From: CAYVBE01 sp964448935
Lineage (GTDB): Bacteria > Planctomycetota > Brocadiia > SM23-32
NCBI GenBank assembly: GCA_964448935.1
Contig: CAYVBE010000090.1
Location: 1 to 15,066 of the forward strand
Length of the DNA: 15,066 bases
Direction of reading: 5' to 3'
Shown: piece by piece, positions 5,946 to 13,455 of the stretch
Layout: each line of letters begins with the position of its first letter
Numbering within the stretch: the stretch's first letter is position 1
The notes under the pieces: generated by a model
Databases searched by the model: none
Seen by the model: only the letters and a program-made list of their open reading frames with translations
What the model was told of the DNA's origin: nothing
Program-made: the position numbers and the translations under genes

Positions 5946-8195
5946 ATGGGAGCTTTCTTCGGACTGCTGGCGCTGCTGGTTGTCGTGCTGATAGTGGCGT
6001 CCGGCGTTCTGGGAGTCATCGCCTTCGTGATGGTGCTTTCCCAGGGCGGCCGGCTCAAGGCCCTGCAGCAGGAGTTGAACTCGGTCGTCCAACGGCTGCG
6101 CAGCCTGGAGGCGGAGCCGGAAGAGGCCCCCACACCCGAGCCGACACCCGAACCACCCCCACCGGCGGAGAAACCAAAGCCCGAGGAACCCGCGGAGCCG
6201 CAACCCGAGCCCGAACCGCAAGCCCGGGCACAGCGGGCCGAATCCGCGCCTGCCGCCCCCGGCCTTGGGGGGATAGAGCAGGCCATCGGGCAGAAATGGC
6301 TAACCTGGGCGGGCGTCCTGGCGCTGCTGCTTGCGGCGGGCTTTTTCATCAAGTATGCCTTCGATCAGGAGTGGATCGGCCCCACCACCCGCGTGGTGAT
6401 CGGCCTGGTAGCGGGCATCGCCATGGTGGGTACCGGGGAGCATTTCGTGCGGCGGAATAGCCGCTTCTTCGGCCAGGGGCTGATCGGCGGTGGTCTGGCG
6501 GTGCTCTATCTATCCCTCTTTGCCTCCTTTGCGCTCTATCATCTCATCGCGCAGCCGGTGGCCTTCGGCGCGATGATGGCGGTCACGGCCCTCGGCATGG
6601 CGCTGGCCGCAGCTCACGATGCCCGGTCCATCAGCTTCCTGGCGCTCATCGGCGGGGTGTTGACCCCGGTGCTTCTCTCAACCGGCGAGGACCGGCGCGA
6701 CGCGCTGTTCGCCTACCTGCTGCTGCTGGATTTCGGCGTAGTCGGCCTCACGCTGTGGAAAGGTTGGCGGGGGCTGGACGTGGCCGCTTTCGTGGGCACG
6801 GCGGTCCTTTTTGGCGCGTGGTTCGGCGAGTTTTACACCGACGCCGCAATGCTGCCTACCATGCTTTGGCTGGGCGGCTTCTACGCGCTGTTCCTGCTGC
6901 TGGCCTGCGGCAACGACCTTCGGCGGCGGACGACGCCGGCGCCCGAGCGGTTCTGCATGGCGGTGGCGGACGGCGCGCTGGCCTTTGCTTGTGCCTGCGC
7001 GGTGCTGCAGGAACACCAGGTGGCGTTGGGCTCGGTCGCCCTGGCCATGGCGGCGTCCTATCTGGCCCCGGCGGTGCTGGCCGGCAGGCGCGTGCCCGAG
7101 GCGGAGCGCACGGTGTTCGGCTTCGTGGCGATGGCGCTGCTGCTTGCCACGGTCTCCGCGCCGCTTTACCTGGACGGTTGGCCGGTGACGCTGGTCTGGG
7201 CCGGTCTGGGGCCCGTGCTCGTGTATCTGGGCTACCACTTCGGCTACCGGCCGGTGCGGGCGTGGGGTTTCATCGTGCTGGTGCTGGCGGCGGTGCGCAT
7301 CTCGGCCGTGCACTGGCCGCTCCACGCGGCCGACTTCACGGGTTTCCTCAACCGGCCTTTCCTTTTCGCCCTCTGCGTTCCGTTGGCGGCATGGGCCGCG
7401 GCGCTGGTGCATCAGTTTCTGAGGGGTCCGGCGCAGGAGGAGGACCGCACGCTCAAGCTGGCGCTGGTCATCGGTGGGGCTTACGTGGCCATGTTGCTGG
7501 CGAGTTCCGAACTGACAACCGCGATTTCGACCACCGGAGAACGCTGGCTGGCCCACCACGTCGCGGCCGCCCCGTGGGTGTTGGGCGCGGTGCTTTTGCT
7601 CTACCTCGGGCTCCGCCTGCGTTCCGTGCCGGTCCGGCTGGCCGGCATTCCGCCCCTTGCCGTGGCCGGGATGCTGGTGCTCAGCGCCTACGCGTACGGC
7701 CATCGGGGCGACTATAGTCTCTTTCTGTCCTGGCGGTTCGGGATCGGGCTCGTGACGGTGCTCGTAGCCCTGGGCTACCGGCTGCTCTCCGGGCTGATGG
7801 AGGTCCCCGACGGGAAGGATGCGGCGGGGACGACGCTCTTCTGGTCGGGGTTGGTGGGCCTGCCGATCCTGCTGAGCCTGGAGACGTTCACCTGGAGCAT
7901 GGCGAGCATAGCCGACGCCGAGAGCGCCCGGTGGACCGCCCTGATGTCCGTCTCCATCGTCTGGGCAGTTTACGCCTCGGCCCTTCTGGCGGTCGGTTTT
8001 TGGCGCGATGTCCGCTCAATCCGGATTGCGGGACTTCTTCTGTTCGGCCTGACGGCGCTCAAGGTTGTGCTGATGGACATGGCGACGGTGGCGCAGATCT
8101 ACCGCATCATATCGTTCTTCGTGCTCGGCGCTTTGATGATCGCAGGGGCCTACCTGTATCATCGTGTCGAGAGTCAACTGGCCGAGGCCGGCTGA
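5946..8195 (+). CDS. DUF2339 family polytopic membrane protein
   Basis: This is a 749-residue integral membrane protein of the DUF2339 family, whose function is unknown. It has an N-terminal membrane segment (about 4-31), then a short heptad-like helix (about 35-55), then a linker rich in Pro and Glu (57-92) with PTPEPTPEP-like repeats. The family signature follows: IGQKWLTWAGVLALLLAAGF at 114-133, FIKYAFDQEWIGPTTRVVIG at 134-153, then a glycine-rich GGGLAVLYLSLFASF block and FLALIGGVLTPVLLSTGED. By eye there are about 23 hydrophobic segments in all, with few and short loops. The start at 5946 is backed by GGAGGG at 5931-5936 with a 9-base gap. It may be co-transcribed with the sulfatase 42 bases downstream, but nothing in the sequences links their functions. 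Some DUF2339 proteins are speculated to be involved in envelope biology; I cannot assign a substrate. Family call is firm, role unknown. Confidence 0.88.
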   Translation: MGAFFGLLALLVVVLIVASGVLGVIAFVMVLSQGGRLKALQQELNSVVQRLRSLEAEPEEAPTPEPTPEPPPPAEKPKPEEPAEPQPEPEPQARAQRAESAPAAPGLGGIEQAIGQKWLTWAGVLALLLAAGFFIKYAFDQEWIGPTTRVVIGLVAGIAMVGTGEHFVRRNSRFFGQGLIGGGLAVLYLSLFASFALYHLIAQPVAFGAMMAVTALGMALAAAHDARSISFLALIGGVLTPVLLSTGEDRRDALFAYLLLLDFGVVGLTLWKGWRGLDVAAFVGTAVLFGAWFGEFYTDAAMLPTMLWLGGFYALFLLLACGNDLRRRTTPAPERFCMAVADGALAFACACAVLQEHQVALGSVALAMAASYLAPAVLAGRRVPEAERTVFGFVAMALLLATVSAPLYLDGWPVTLVWAGLGPVLVYLGYHFGYRPVRAWGFIVLVLAAVRISAVHWPLHAADFTGFLNRPFLFALCVPLAAWAAALVHQFLRGPAQEEDRTLKLALVIGGAYVAMLLASSELTTAISTTGERWLAHHVAAAPWVLGAVLLLYLGLRLRSVPVRLAGIPPLAVAGMLVLSAYAYGHRGDYSLFLSWRFGIGLVTVLVALGYRLLSGLMEVPDGKDAAGTTLFWSGLVGLPILLSLETFTWSMASIADAESARWTALMSVSIVWAVYASALLAVGFWRDVRSIRIAGLLLFGLTALKVVLMDMATVAQIYRIISFFVLGALMIAGAYLYHRVESQLAEAG

Positions 8196-8223
8196 GGGTT
8201 TCGGCGAGAAATCACCTGCGTGC

Positions 8224-8228
8224 GGGAG
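8224..8228 (+). promoter_or_regulatory. Ribosome binding site deciding the sulfatase start
   Basis: GGGAG at 8224-8228 lies 9 bases before the ATG at 8238. An in-frame GTG at 8220 would lie upstream of this site and lacks its own. This favours the ATG, which also puts the twin-arginine motif in the usual place close to the N-terminus. Confidence 0.6.
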
Positions 8229-8237
8229 AATCGTTTG

Positions 8238-10091
8238 ATGGGCGGTGGCCTTTCCAGACGTGATCTACTGAAAGCCGGAGGTGCGGCGGGGTTGGGCGCG
8301 GTGATGGCGGGACGGTCTGCGTTCGGTGCCGCGGGCCGGGACGATCGCCCCAACATCCTGTGGGTTGTCAGCGAGGACACCAGCCCCCTGCTGGGCTGCT
8401 ACGGCGACGAGTTCGCCATCACGCCCAACCTGGACCGGCTGGCCTCCGAGGGCGTCCGCTACGAGAACGCCTTCGCCAACGCCCCGGTCTGCGCCCCCGC
8501 GCGGTGCACCATCATCACCGGCATGTACGCCAGCAGCCTCGGCACGCTGCACATGCGCAGCCGCCACCCGACGCCGGATTTTGTGCGCTTCTTTCCGCAA
8601 CTGCTTCGCGCCGCCGGCTACTACTGCTCCAACAACGCCAAAGAGGACTACAACGCGCGCAAGCCGCACGGCACGTGGGACGAATCCAGCCGCAAGGCAC
8701 ACTACAGGAACCGCGCGCCGGGCCAGCCGTTCTTCAGCGTCTTCAACTACGGCGCGTCCCACGAATCCTGCATCTTCGGCGATCCGGGAAACCTGACCCA
8801 CGACCCCGGCGGGGTCTCCCTGCCGCCCTACCATCCCGACCTGCCCGAGGTGCGGCACGACTGGGCCGAATACTACGATGCCATTCAGCGGATGGACGAC
8901 CAGATCGGCCGGCGGCTGGCGGGGCTGGAAGAGAGCGGGGTGGCCGAGAACACCATCGTCTTCTACTACGGCGACCACGGCGGCGTGCTGGCGCGCAGCA
9001 AGCGTTACCTGTTCGACAGCGGCACCCGCGTGCCGATGATTGTGCGCTTTCCCGAGAAGTGGCGGCACCTTGCCCCCGCGCCGCCGGGCAGCCGGGTGGA
9101 CCGCCCGGTGAGCTTTGTGGACCTGGCGCCCACGGTCCTGAGCCTGGCGGGGGTTGAGATTCCCGATTACATCCAGGGAGAAGCGTTCCTGGGCGGGCAG
9201 GCGGCCGAGCCACGGGAGTTCGTGCACCTGTACCGCGGGCGCATGGACGAGCGCTACGACATGATGCGCGCCGTGCGCGGGCGGCGGTTCCTGTACATCC
9301 GGAACTACATGCCGCACCGCATCTACGGGCAGCACCTGAATTATCTGTGGCGCGCGCAGTCCACGCGGGCCTGGGAGCGGACATATCGCGAGGGTCGGTG
9401 CAATGAGACCCAGAGCCGCTTCTGGGAGCCGAAGCCGCCGGAAGAGCTGTACGACTGCGACGCCGACTCTTACAACGTGCACAACCTGGCCGGTGATCCG
9501 GAACACCGGGCTACTCTTAAACGCATGAGGCAGGCGGAGACCGAGCATATCCTGTCGGTGCGCGATGCCGGTTTCCTGCCGGAGCCGGAGATGCTCCGCC
9601 GGGCGGGCCAGGAAGGCCGCGCGCCCTACGACATGTGCCACGACCCGGGTTTCCCGCTGGAGAGAATCGTGCATACCGCCGACCTGGCCTCCGCGCGGGA
9701 CGCGGGTGCCTTGTCGGAGTTGATCAGCCGCCTTCGGGATACGGACAGCGGAGTGCGCTACTGGGCGGCCACCGGATGCGCCGTCCTCGGGCTACAGGCG
9801 GCCTCCGCCGCTCCCGCGTTGCGGGAGGTCCTCGGCGACCAATCCCCGAGCGTACGCGTGGCGGCAGGAGAGGCGCTGTGCCGGTTGGGCAGAACCGACC
9901 TGGGCCTGCCCGCCCTGGAAAAGGCACTTGCGGACGACGACGGCATGGTGGTGCTGGCGGCCATCAATGCCCTTCAGAGCCTGGGAGATGCGGCGAAGCC
10001 GACGGTGGATGCCATCCGGGCGGCCGTGGACCGCGGTCGTGGATATGTGGACCGCGCCGGGGAATACGCGCTGGAAACACTTGGTCAATAG
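8238..10091 (+). CDS. Tat-exported type I sulfatase with C-terminal HEAT repeats
   Basis: This is a 617-residue sulfatase of the alkaline phosphatase superfamily (COG3119), removing sulfate esters or N-sulfate from an unknown substrate, probably a glycan. The N-terminus has SRRDLLKAGG at 6-15 followed by a hydrophobic stretch and AFGAAG, a Tat signal. The sulfatase site CAPAR is at 85-89; Cys85 would become formylglycine. Other landmarks are SEDTS (45-49, metal residues Glu/Asp), NLDRLASEG (64-72), YYGDHGG (243-249, metal Asp/His), SKRY (254-257) and LYDCDADSYNVHNLAGDPEH (404-423), the usual C-terminal subdomain of this family. About 488-600 form three or so HEAT-type helical repeats, ending with EKALADDDGMVVLAAINALQ. 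The SEDTS variant and the HEAT tail resemble sulfatases of Planctomycetes and Lentisphaerae. No sulfatase-maturase gene is visible nearby. The ATG at 8238 is preferred over an in-frame GTG at 8220. The substrate cannot be read from sequence. Confidence 0.92.
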   Translation: MGGGLSRRDLLKAGGAAGLGAVMAGRSAFGAAGRDDRPNILWVVSEDTSPLLGCYGDEFAITPNLDRLASEGVRYENAFANAPVCAPARCTIITGMYASSLGTLHMRSRHPTPDFVRFFPQLLRAAGYYCSNNAKEDYNARKPHGTWDESSRKAHYRNRAPGQPFFSVFNYGASHESCIFGDPGNLTHDPGGVSLPPYHPDLPEVRHDWAEYYDAIQRMDDQIGRRLAGLEESGVAENTIVFYYGDHGGVLARSKRYLFDSGTRVPMIVRFPEKWRHLAPAPPGSRVDRPVSFVDLAPTVLSLAGVEIPDYIQGEAFLGGQAAEPREFVHLYRGRMDERYDMMRAVRGRRFLYIRNYMPHRIYGQHLNYLWRAQSTRAWERTYREGRCNETQSRFWEPKPPEELYDCDADSYNVHNLAGDPEHRATLKRMRQAETEHILSVRDAGFLPEPEMLRRAGQEGRAPYDMCHDPGFPLERIVHTADLASARDAGALSELISRLRDTDSGVRYWAATGCAVLGLQAASAAPALREVLGDQSPSVRVAAGEALCRLGRTDLGLPALEKALADDDGMVVLAAINALQSLGDAAKPTVDAIRAAVDRGRGYVDRAGEYALETLGQ

Positions 10092-10099
10092 GGGGAGTC

Positions 10100-11173
10100 A
10101 TGGAACCGCTCGATTTCGGACACATCGTCATAGACGCCGCGCCCGCCGGCACGCACAACGACATCTGCCTGATCGGCGACCTGACCGGTAACGGCCGCGA
10201 AGACATCGTCGTGGGCGGCAAATACGGGACGGGCAACCTGGTCTGGTATGACAATCCGGGCTGGGAGCGCCACACCATCGCCACCGCGCACCTGGAAGCG
10301 GGCGGCGTGCTGCTGGACATCACGGGCAACGGCGTACCCGACGTGGTGGCGGGGAATCCGCAGGACTACGAAGAGGGGCAGTCCAACACGCGGCTCTACT
10401 GGTTCGAGAGCCCCCGCGACCCCCGCGGTCCGTGGACGAAGCACGTCATCACCGACGCCTTCCGCAAGTACCACGATCAGGCCACCGGCGACGTGGACGG
10501 CGACGGGGAGGTGGAGATCGTCTTCGCCTCGCAGGGCGCGAAGGTCGTCGCCTACTTCGACATCCCCGAAGACCCGACGGATTGCCCCTGGCCGGAAGAG
10601 TGCTGCCACCTCATCGCCCGGGACCTGGAGGTCGAGGGTCTCTGGGTCGGCGACCTCGACGGCGACGGCGAGAACGAGATCGTCGCCGGCCCCAACGTCT
10701 TCAAGCGCACCGAGGAAGGCTGGCAGCGCACCGAGCTGATCTCCGACCTCGACCCGCGCACGTGCGTCGCAGTGGGCGACCTGACCGGCGACGGCCGGCA
10801 GGACATCGTCCTCACCGAGGGGGAGCGCGACGAGGGGCGTCTCGTCTGGCTGCGCGCCCCCGACTGGGAACCCGTCGAGCTGGCCGGGGACCTCTTCCAT
10901 CCCCACAGCCTGGCCCTGGCGGATTTCAACGCGGACGGGAAGCCGGACATCTTTGTGGGCGAGATGGGCCTGGGCGGCTACGAGAGCCCGCGCGAGATAA
11001 TCTATCGCAACGCCGGTGGGGGCGAGTTCGAGATGAACGTGATCGGCAATCTGCCCACCCACATGGCCACCGTGGGCGACCTGACCGGCAACGGCCTGCC
11101 CGACATAGCCGGCAAGCCCTACGATTCCGGCCAGGACCAGGTGGACGTCTGGATCAACCACACGGGCCGGTGA
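10100..11173 (+). CDS. FG-GAP/VCBS repeat protein, predicted seven-bladed beta-propeller
   Basis: This 357-residue protein is built of repeats with a calcium-binding-type loop D-x-[TDN]-x-[DN]-G. Seven copies are visible: GDLTGNGRED (26-35), LDITGNGVPD (72-81), GDVDGDGEVE (130-139), GDLDGDGENE (184-193), GDLTGDGRQD (226-235), ADFNADGKPD (274-283) and GDLTGNGLPD (326-335), spaced 42-58 residues apart. That fits a complete seven-bladed propeller with little else. Such domains usually bind ligands or proteins on the cell surface; no catalytic motif is seen. The start at 10100 follows GGGGGAG at 10091-10097 and lies 8 bases after the sulfatase stop, so the two are probably co-transcribed. No signal peptide is evident at this start, which is odd for the family. 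The longer open frame upstream (to 9635) only shadows the sulfatase. The 3' end overlaps the convergent ATPase gene by 20 bases. Function is unknown. Confidence 0.88.
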   Translation: MEPLDFGHIVIDAAPAGTHNDICLIGDLTGNGREDIVVGGKYGTGNLVWYDNPGWERHTIATAHLEAGGVLLDITGNGVPDVVAGNPQDYEEGQSNTRLYWFESPRDPRGPWTKHVITDAFRKYHDQATGDVDGDGEVEIVFASQGAKVVAYFDIPEDPTDCPWPEECCHLIARDLEVEGLWVGDLDGDGENEIVAGPNVFKRTEEGWQRTELISDLDPRTCVAVGDLTGDGRQDIVLTEGERDEGRLVWLRAPDWEPVELAGDLFHPHSLALADFNADGKPDIFVGEMGLGGYESPREIIYRNAGGGEFEMNVIGNLPTHMATVGDLTGNGLPDIAGKPYDSGQDQVDVWINHTGR

Positions 11174-13364
11174 GCGAAGCCTGGCCGGTCCCCGGGTCCA
11201 TCGGCTGCCGCTTGAGCAGGCGGAGGCCGTTGAAGATGACCAGCAGCGAGGCGCCCATGTCGGCCGCGATGGCCATCCACAGCGTGGCCGCGCCGAAGAT
11301 TGCCAGCGTGATGAACACTGCCTTGATGCCCAGCGCCAGCGCGACGTTTTGCTTGATGACCGCCAGCGCCCGGCGGGCGTGCCGCACCAGCCAGGGGATG
11401 CGAGCTATCTCGTCCGACATGAGGGTGATGTCGGCCGTCTCTATGGCCACGTCGGAGCCGATGGCGCCCATGGCTATGCCGAAGTCCGCGGCGGCCATGG
11501 CGGGGGCGTCGTTCACCCCGTCGCCGACCATGGCCACGCCGTCCGCCCGCCGGGTCAGTTCCCTGACGGCGTTCACCTTCTCCTCGGGCATCAGGCCGGC
11601 GTGCCACTCGTCTATGCCGATCCGGGCGGCGATGTCGCGCGCGGTGGCCTCGTTGTCGCCGGTTAGCATGACGACCCTCCGCACCCCTTGCTCCTTGAGC
11701 GACCGCACCACGGCTGCCGCGTTCTCCCGCACGCCGTCGGCCACGGCCATCAGCCCGCAGACATGGTCGTCCGTGCCGACGGCCACCACGGTGTGACCGG
11801 CTTCCTCGATGGACAGGGCGACCTCGTGCGCGCGCTCGGTCTCCATCCCCTTGTCGTGCATCATGCGGTGGCTGCCCACCCAGAAGCGCTCGTCGTCCAC
11901 CACGGCCTCGATGCCCATGCCGGAGATGTTGCGGAAGCGCTCTGCCCGGCCGACCACGATGTCCTGCCGGGCCGCCTCGCGCACGATGGCCTCGGCCAGG
12001 GGATGGGTGCTGTCGGCCTCCACGGCGGCTGCGGTGCGCAGCAGTTGCTCGGGGGTGTGATCTTCCAGCGGTATCACGCGCTGCACGCGGGGGCGGCCAT
12101 AGGTCAGTGTCCCTGTCTTGTCCACCGCCAGCGTGTCCAGCCTTCCGGCGGCCTCCAGGTAAACGCCGCCTTTGATGAGCACGCCGTTTCGCGCCGCGCT
12201 GGTCAGGGCACTGACGACGGTAACCGGGGTGGAGATAACCAGCGCGCAGGGGCAGCCGATCACCAGCAGGACCAGCGCGCGGTAGAACCAGGGCGTCCAC
12301 GCCGCGCCGGTGGCCAGGGGCGGTGCCACGGCAATGGCCGCCGCCAGGGCCATCATGGCCGGCGTGTAATACCGGGCGAACTTCTCGATCCACTGTTCCG
12401 CCCGGGAGCGGCGCGAGCGCGACTCCTGCACCAGGTGAATGATGCGCGCCAGCGTGGTGTCGTCGTTGGGCCGGGTGACCTCGAATTCCAGCGTGCCATG
12501 CTGGTTGATGGTGCCGGCGTAGACCTTGTCGCCCGGTCCTTTGGGCACGGGCGCGGACTCGCCGGTTATGGGCGCCTGATTGACCGTGGACTCGCCGGTC
12601 ATCACCTGTCCGTCCAGCGGGATGCGATCGCCGGGGCGGACCACCACCTGGCGGCCCACCCGGACGGCCTCCACCGGCCTTTCCTGCGGGGGACCGCCCT
12701 CGTCCGGCACCACCAGCGCGGTGGGGGGCGAAAGCTCCAGCAGCGCCGAGATGGCGCGCCGCGCGCGGTCCACGCTCCAGTGCTCCAGCACCAGCGCCAG
12801 GGAGAAAAGGAATACCACCATGGCGGCCTCCAGCCATTCCCCGATGCCGAGCGCGCCGATCACGGCCACCGTCATCAGCAGGTTCATGTCCGGGCGCAGG
12901 CGGCGCACGGCGTTCATGGCCCGCGGCAGGATGTACCAGGCGCCCGTCACCATGGCCGCGCCATAGAGCAGGCGTGCGCCCAGGGGAAGCACCATAGCCT
13001 CGCCCGCGCCGGTAAACGCATGGAGGATGCTTCCGTGGAGGACCCAGTGTACGATAAAACCGGCCAGCAGGAAGACGCCGCTGGCCAGCGTCATGGCCAG
13101 GCGCCCGTGCCCCTCCCACCATCCGCCGGCGGGTCGGGCGCCGCGCTCCTCCCAGGGCACGGCCGTCATCCCCGCCTCGGCCACCAGCCGGACGATCCGG
13201 TCGGAGTCCAGTTCCTCGGGGTCGAAGACGACCGTCATGCGGGAGCTGAGGATGTCGAAGTCCAGTTCCTCGACGCCGTCTCGCTTCCCCAGGACCTCCT
13301 GAAGCGCGTTGACCTCCTCCGCGCAGTCCAGCTCCGCCACCCTGTACGATCTCGTTTCGGCCAT
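11154..13364 (-). CDS. P1B-type heavy-metal-exporting ATPase (ZntA/CadA-like, Zn/Cd/Pb)
   Basis: This 736-residue P-type ATPase pumps soft divalent metals across the cytoplasmic membrane. Order of parts: a degenerate HMA-like domain (5-70), a long membrane region with TM helices at about 90-110, 124-145, 160-175 and 178-195, then TGES at 267-270 (actuator), IGCPCALVISTP at 369-380 (TM metal site CPC, Cys371/Cys373), DKTGT at 415-419 (Asp415 is phosphorylated), HP at 454-455, TGDN at 568-571 and GDGVNDAP at 614-621. Lys681 in the TM7 segment (NVALALGIKAVF) and Asp702 in TM8 (ADMGASLLV) match the Lys/Asp pair of ZntA-type (P1B-2) pumps. This supports Zn, Cd or Pb over copper. The HMA domain has DCAEE (Cys14) instead of GMxCxxC, a variant known in this subfamily. 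No MerR/ArsR regulator gene is adjacent. The start ATG at 13364 has a GGGGGG-rich leader. Confidence 0.93.
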   Translation of the reverse strand: MAETRSYRVAELDCAEEVNALQEVLGKRDGVEELDFDILSSRMTVVFDPEELDSDRIVRLVAEAGMTAVPWEERGARPAGGWWEGHGRLAMTLASGVFLLAGFIVHWVLHGSILHAFTGAGEAMVLPLGARLLYGAAMVTGAWYILPRAMNAVRRLRPDMNLLMTVAVIGALGIGEWLEAAMVVFLFSLALVLEHWSVDRARRAISALLELSPPTALVVPDEGGPPQERPVEAVRVGRQVVVRPGDRIPLDGQVMTGESTVNQAPITGESAPVPKGPGDKVYAGTINQHGTLEFEVTRPNDDTTLARIIHLVQESRSRRSRAEQWIEKFARYYTPAMMALAAAIAVAPPLATGAAWTPWFYRALVLLVIGCPCALVISTPVTVVSALTSAARNGVLIKGGVYLEAAGRLDTLAVDKTGTLTYGRPRVQRVIPLEDHTPEQLLRTAAAVEADSTHPLAEAIVREAARQDIVVGRAERFRNISGMGIEAVVDDERFWVGSHRMMHDKGMETERAHEVALSIEEAGHTVVAVGTDDHVCGLMAVADGVRENAAAVVRSLKEQGVRRVVMLTGDNEATARDIAARIGIDEWHAGLMPEEKVNAVRELTRRADGVAMVGDGVNDAPAMAAADFGIAMGAIGSDVAIETADITLMSDEIARIPWLVRHARRALAVIKQNVALALGIKAVFITLAIFGAATLWMAIAADMGASLLVIFNGLRLLKRQPMDPGTGQASLTGPCG

Positions 13365-13394
13365 GGTGCCCCCCGAATGCTTGATCCCCTATCC

Positions 13395-13423
13395 ATTCTG
13401 GGCGGCACGGCCGGTCTTTTCAA
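13395..13423 (-). promoter_or_regulatory. Candidate promoter upstream of the P-type ATPase gene
   Basis: Read on the minus strand, TTGAAA (13418-13423) and CAGAAT (13395-13400) are 17 bases apart, ending 30 bases before the ATPase start at 13364. Five of six and four of six consensus bases match. The spacer is the ordinary 17 bases, not the 19-20 typical of MerR-regulated metal promoters. A short inverted repeat overlaps the site (see separate entry). Tentative, but it would let the ATPase be expressed apart from the propeller gene. Confidence 0.35.
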
Positions 13424-13436
13424 CGTCCCGCCGGCC
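13409..13436 (-). repeat. Short inverted repeat between the propeller and ATPase genes
   Basis: On the minus strand, GGGCCGG and CCGGCC arms (plus strand GGCCGG at 13409-13414 and CCGGCC at 13431-13436) are 16 bases apart. A 6-base GC stem with a long loop and no T-run makes a weak terminator. It could be a small operator-like dyad, or chance in GC-rich DNA. It spans the candidate -35 box of the ATPase promoter. Confidence 0.2.
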
Positions 13437-13455
13437 CGATGCCTGATCTATCCCT

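Noticed and set aside
9635..10099. Longer N-terminus for the VCBS protein
   Set aside because: The upstream frame overlaps the sulfatase HEAT region, looks like Gly/Arg-rich shadow sequence and offers no signal peptide; the ATG at 10100 has a ribosome binding site.
10432..11796. 454-residue plus-strand frame crossing from the VCBS gene into the ATPase gene
   Set aside because: It spans two convergent genes, and its first half is an arginine-rich shift of the propeller frame, not a domain.
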